A stretch of 64,000 nt of DNA from Parasalinivibrio latis (lineage in GTDB: Bacteria > Pseudomonadota > Gammaproteobacteria > Enterobacterales > Vibrionaceae): the NCBI RefSeq assembly GCF_036825535.1, contig NZ_CP098812.1, positions 1,612,001 to 1,676,000 of the forward strand, read 5' to 3'. Both the position numbers and the translations under genes were made by a program. The notes beneath the pieces are model-generated. The model did not search any database and was not told the origin of the DNA. It saw only the letters and a program-made list of their open reading frames with translations. Below are positions 61,814-64,000 of this stretch, piece by piece. Each line of letters opens with the position of its first letter. The stretch's first letter is position 1.

Positions 61814-62971
61814 GTGAACCTTAAACTTGTCGGAAGCTCCCTCATTGTTGCAGGGACGGCTTTGGGGGCAGGTATGCTTGCCATCCCAATGGTCCTGGCT
61901 CAATTCGGCCTCCTGTGGGGCACTCTCCTTATGCTTTTTATTTGGGTGGGTACCACCTATGCTGCCTTACTGCTTCTGGAAGCCAGTTGCAAAGTGGGTG
62001 GCGGTGCAAGTATGAACGCTATCGCCAGGGAAACGTTGGGAAAAAGTGGGCAACTTGTTACCAACGGCCTTTTATACGCACTGCTTATCTGTCTTTTGAT
62101 GGCCTATATTATTGGTGCCGGTGATCTTGTACAAAAAGTTGCAGCGAATGCCGGTTTCACTCTCTCCACACTTTCAAGCCAGGTTGGCTTTACCATCGTT
62201 GCCGGTCTGGTTGTCTCAATGGGTACTGCTGTAGTAGACAAATTAAACCGCCTGCTGTTTGCCGGCATGATTGTCGCCCTGGTGTTGACCCTCATGGCTT
62301 TGGTACCAAACATGACGCTGGTAAATCTGGCTGATCATGTCAGTAACGATAAAGTTGCCCTTATTAAAACCAGCTCAGTACTGTTTACCAGTTTCGCGTT
62401 TATGGTGGTTATCCCGTCATTGGTGACCTATAACAAAGGCGCATCCAAGTCCCAGTTGCGTAATATGGTTATTCTCGGGTCGGTGATCCCGCTTGTGTGT
62501 TATTTGCTGTGGCTCTATGCGGCAGTTGGTAACCTGTCATCTGATCAATTGGTACAGTTTGCCAGTGTGTCAGAACTGATTTCGGCACTGGGTGCCAAGT
62601 ACGCCGGGATGGAGCTGATACTGTCTGTCTTTACCGGTCTGGCGCTGTTGACGTCCTTCCTTGGAGTGGCAATGGCTCTTTATGACCAAAATGCAGATAT
62701 CATTAAAACCAGCCGCCCTGTGCTTTTTATTGTTACGTTCATTTTGCCTTTGATAGGCGCAGTAATCGCACCAGAGCAGTTTCTGGCGATACTGGGTTAT
62801 GCCGGTATTATTCTTGTGTTCCTGGCTGTATTTGTCCCTATGGCAATGACGCTGAAGGTTCGCAAAATGGAAAATGTGCTGGTGGAAGCTTATGAAGCGG
62901 GTGGCGGTGCGATGGCTATGAGCCTGAGCTTTGTCTTTGGCTGCTTCCTGTTGTTGGCACAAGTCATCTGA
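61814..62971 (+). CDS. tyrP: Aromatic amino acid permease (TyrP/Mtr family)
   Basis: A 385-residue inner-membrane permease with about eleven helices, hydroxy/aromatic amino acid (HAAAP) family. LVGSSLIVAGTALGAGMLAI at the N-terminus, CTYALLLLE-like TTYAALLLLEASCK, TSFAFMVVIPSLVTY and LALLTSFLGVAMALYD match TyrP. It imports tyrosine (or another aromatic amino acid) with protons. The frame starts with GTG, AGAGG ten bases upstream. TyrP and Mtr cannot be told apart with certainty. Confidence 0.82.
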   Translation: MNLKLVGSSLIVAGTALGAGMLAIPMVLAQFGLLWGTLLMLFIWVGTTYAALLLLEASCKVGGGASMNAIARETLGKSGQLVTNGLLYALLICLLMAYIIGAGDLVQKVAANAGFTLSTLSSQVGFTIVAGLVVSMGTAVVDKLNRLLFAGMIVALVLTLMALVPNMTLVNLADHVSNDKVALIKTSSVLFTSFAFMVVIPSLVTYNKGASKSQLRNMVILGSVIPLVCYLLWLYAAVGNLSSDQLVQFASVSELISALGAKYAGMELILSVFTGLALLTSFLGVAMALYDQNADIIKTSRPVLFIVTFILPLIGAVIAPEQFLAILGYAGIILVFLAVFVPMAMTLKVRKMENVLVEAYEAGGGAMAMSLSFVFGCFLLLAQVI

Positions 62972-62994
62972 CAAAAAGTATATTTAGGTCAATT

Positions 62995-63023
62995 AAGCCC
63001 TGGATTTTATCCGGGGCTTTTTT
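62995..63023 (+). terminator. Rho-independent terminator of tyrP
   Basis: A stem AAGCCC-T-GGAT / ATCC-G-GGGCTT with a TTT loop and TTTTTT run, 24 bp after the stop. Confidence 0.85.
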
Positions 63024-63048
63024 ACATTTGGGTATCTGGGATACAAAT

Positions 63049-63079
63049 AAAAACAGGCATTGCTGTTGGCAGCAATGCC
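63049..63079 (-). terminator. Minus-strand terminator-like hairpin
   Basis: A 10-bp perfect stem GGCATTGCTG / CAGCAATGCC with a 4-nt loop, followed by TGTTTTTATT on the minus strand. No minus-strand gene is evident to its right, so its purpose is unclear. Confidence 0.6.
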
Positions 63080-63098
63080 TGATCAAGATGATCGCAAA

Positions 63099-63260
63099 AT
63101 GTTAGCGATTAACTGGTCTGAATGGCAAGGGGAACCGAACCCTTGGCATTCTGTGGCACATCCACTTTTCGAACCGTTGGATATGCCTTACTCGAAGGAG
63201 CGCGAGTATATGAACCGTAACTTGCCGTTACGTCGCGAATCATACAAAGAATCGGAATAA
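63099..63260 (+). CDS. Possible small protein of unknown function
   Basis: A 53-residue frame starting MLAINWSEWQGEPNPWHSVA, ending REYMNRNLPLRRESYKESE. It is rich in Trp, Pro, Arg and Glu with no recognisable motif. The ATG has no good ribosome site; an earlier ATG at 63075 falls in the hairpin. It may not be a gene. Confidence 0.3.
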   Translation: MLAINWSEWQGEPNPWHSVAHPLFEPLDMPYSKEREYMNRNLPLRRESYKESE

Positions 63261-63554
63261 CTCACCATAGCCCCGGATTTTTTGCCGATAATCTTAGGTG
63301 TAAATGCTGCTTTACAGTTCAAAGTGGCGCTCCAGACAGCAAAGTGCAATATGGTGTGTTGTGTTTTTGGGTTTTGCTCATTCAGACTGGTTTAAATCAT
63401 CTCTGACCAATGCATGATTCCAATTACTGGTACCTGGAAAGATGGGGAATTCTTGATTAACTGACAACTGCCAAAATTTAGTGACCTTTGGTCTATTCTT
63501 GTTTGACAGGGCGCATTATTATGCAGGACAAAAATAACAAGCAGGCAATGCTTT

Positions 63555-63872
63555 ATGGATGTGAAACTTAAAGTACTTTGCAGACTGGAACCCGGTTGCC
63601 TCGGTCCCAATGGTATAAACCATATTGAGGCATTCTGTGGCGTGGCGCAGAAACCAATTCAAAGTTTGCTGGGTGACAGGATTGAATGGGAATTGACACC
63701 ACGTTATGACAAATCAGAACCTGAATTTGACTATGTGCTGGCAAACCGGCTTTTGACTGAAAGTCAGGCGGAAAAATACCTTTCTTCCCTGGAGCTGACT
63801 CCGGAAGACGTAGAAGAAATGTTCAATGAAAGGCTGACCGGTTACATCACCCAGTTCATGGAAAGGGTCTGA
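63555..63872 (+). CDS. Small acidic protein of unknown function
   Basis: A 105-residue protein (MDVKLKVLCRLEPGCLGPNG ... EEMFNERLTGYITQFMERV). It has no membrane segment or signal peptide. Codon use fits the flanking genes, and a strong terminator follows, so it is probably real. I do not recognise a family. The ribosome site before the ATG at 63555 is weak. Confidence 0.6.
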   Translation: MDVKLKVLCRLEPGCLGPNGINHIEAFCGVAQKPIQSLLGDRIEWELTPRYDKSEPEFDYVLANRLLTESQAEKYLSSLELTPEDVEEMFNERLTGYITQFMERV

Positions 63873-63893
63873 AGCAGTATCTGTAATTGTTAT

Positions 63894-63930
63894 AAAGCCC
63901 TTCTGGGGTATAAACCAGAAGGGCTTTTCT
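63894..63930. terminator. Bidirectional terminator
   Basis: A 13-bp perfect stem AAAGCCCTTCTGG / CCAGAAGGGCTTT with an 8-nt loop, followed by TCT on plus and TTATAAC on minus. It separates the preceding small gene from a convergent gene. Confidence 0.85.
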
Positions 63931-63946
63931 ATGCCAAAATAATCAA

Positions 63947-64000
63947 TCAGGCGTTTAGTACAAACTTTTCAATCGCTTGTGCTACACCATCATTGGCATT
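63947..64000 (-). CDS. Cof-type HAD phosphatase, C-terminal end
   Basis: Only the last 17 residues are in the window: NANDGVAQAIEKFVLNA. The pattern NxxDGVAxAIEK is the C-terminal signature of Cof/YidA-type HAD sugar phosphatases. The rest lies beyond the right edge, so the substrate class is unknown. Confidence 0.7.
   Translation of the reverse strand, partial: NANDGVAQAIEKFVLNA

Noticed and set aside
1..64000. tRNA, rRNA, CRISPR arrays, transposases
   Set aside because: None were seen on reading both strands; this is by eye, so a short tRNA could have been missed.

Overview
The window looks like chromosomal DNA of a marine gammaproteobacterium, most likely a member of the Vibrionaceae. 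PurR, TfoX, the HutX/HutZ haem pair, PanP, RibA and the TorR/TorCAD set all read like Vibrionaceae versions from memory of those families. The genus cannot be settled from sequence alone. There are no rRNA, tRNA, CRISPR array or transposase genes. Most of the window is ordinary, densely packed metabolic, transport and regulatory DNA at mid GC. One clearly AT-richer block (about 39.75-43.3 kb) holds a defence module.

Layout, left to right. 0-1.4 kb: the purine-nucleoside exporter/regulator pair punC (cut by the window edge) and punR, divergent. 1.5-7.9 kb: an ynjBCD-ynjF ABC-transporter/CDP-alcohol phosphotransferase operon next to a TVP38-flavoprotein oxidoreductase fusion. 8.2-10.2 kb: tfoX (competence) and purR. 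10.6-16.6 kb: a Fur-controlled haem locus, hmuTUV on one side and receptor-hutX-hutZ on the other. 16.6-20.5 kb: a polar amino-acid ABC transporter with an aspartylglucosaminidase inside the operon and a perfect LacI-type operator in front. 20.9-27.3 kb: torCAD and divergent torR with two tor boxes. A 3'-end copy of torR with its terminator recurs about 0.8 kb downstream, beyond a small VOC-fold gene. 27.3-31 kb: a zinc-ribbon protein, a methyltransferase, the aspartate decarboxylase panP and a periplasmic protein. 31.1-34.6 kb: a response regulator/sensor kinase/sugar-binding-protein operon without permease genes. 34.8-36.4 kb: metP and the tiny metS. 37.2-39.7 kb: small membrane protein ynhF, patatin yjjU, an acetyltransferase and a cysteine-rich secreted protein. 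39.9-42.8 kb: SIR2 + HerA antiphage pair. 43.3-48.4 kb: a two-component system and a TRAP transporter for an organic (probably 2-oxo) acid. 48.9-56.1 kb: ribA, emrD, yciU, a nucleotidyltransferase, a class III aminotransferase with an unusual active site, a YjiH-type carrier and a lipase-like hydrolase. 56.5-60.7 kb: two convergent c-di-GMP proteins, one with intact catalytic motifs and one degenerate and LapD-like. 61-64 kb: an aromatic amino acid permease, small unknown proteins and the tail of a Cof-type phosphatase.

How the genes work together: much of the window senses and imports marine small molecules (haem, TMAO as electron acceptor, amino acids, organic acids, sugars), with regulators beside their targets. 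The only recognised immune system is SIR2-HerA. The least explained points are the torR 3'-end duplication around the VOC gene, the orphan sugar-binding protein tied to a two-component system, the transporter/aspartylglucosaminidase operon, the TVP38-oxidoreductase fusion and the aminotransferase lacking the usual PLP-binding Asp.
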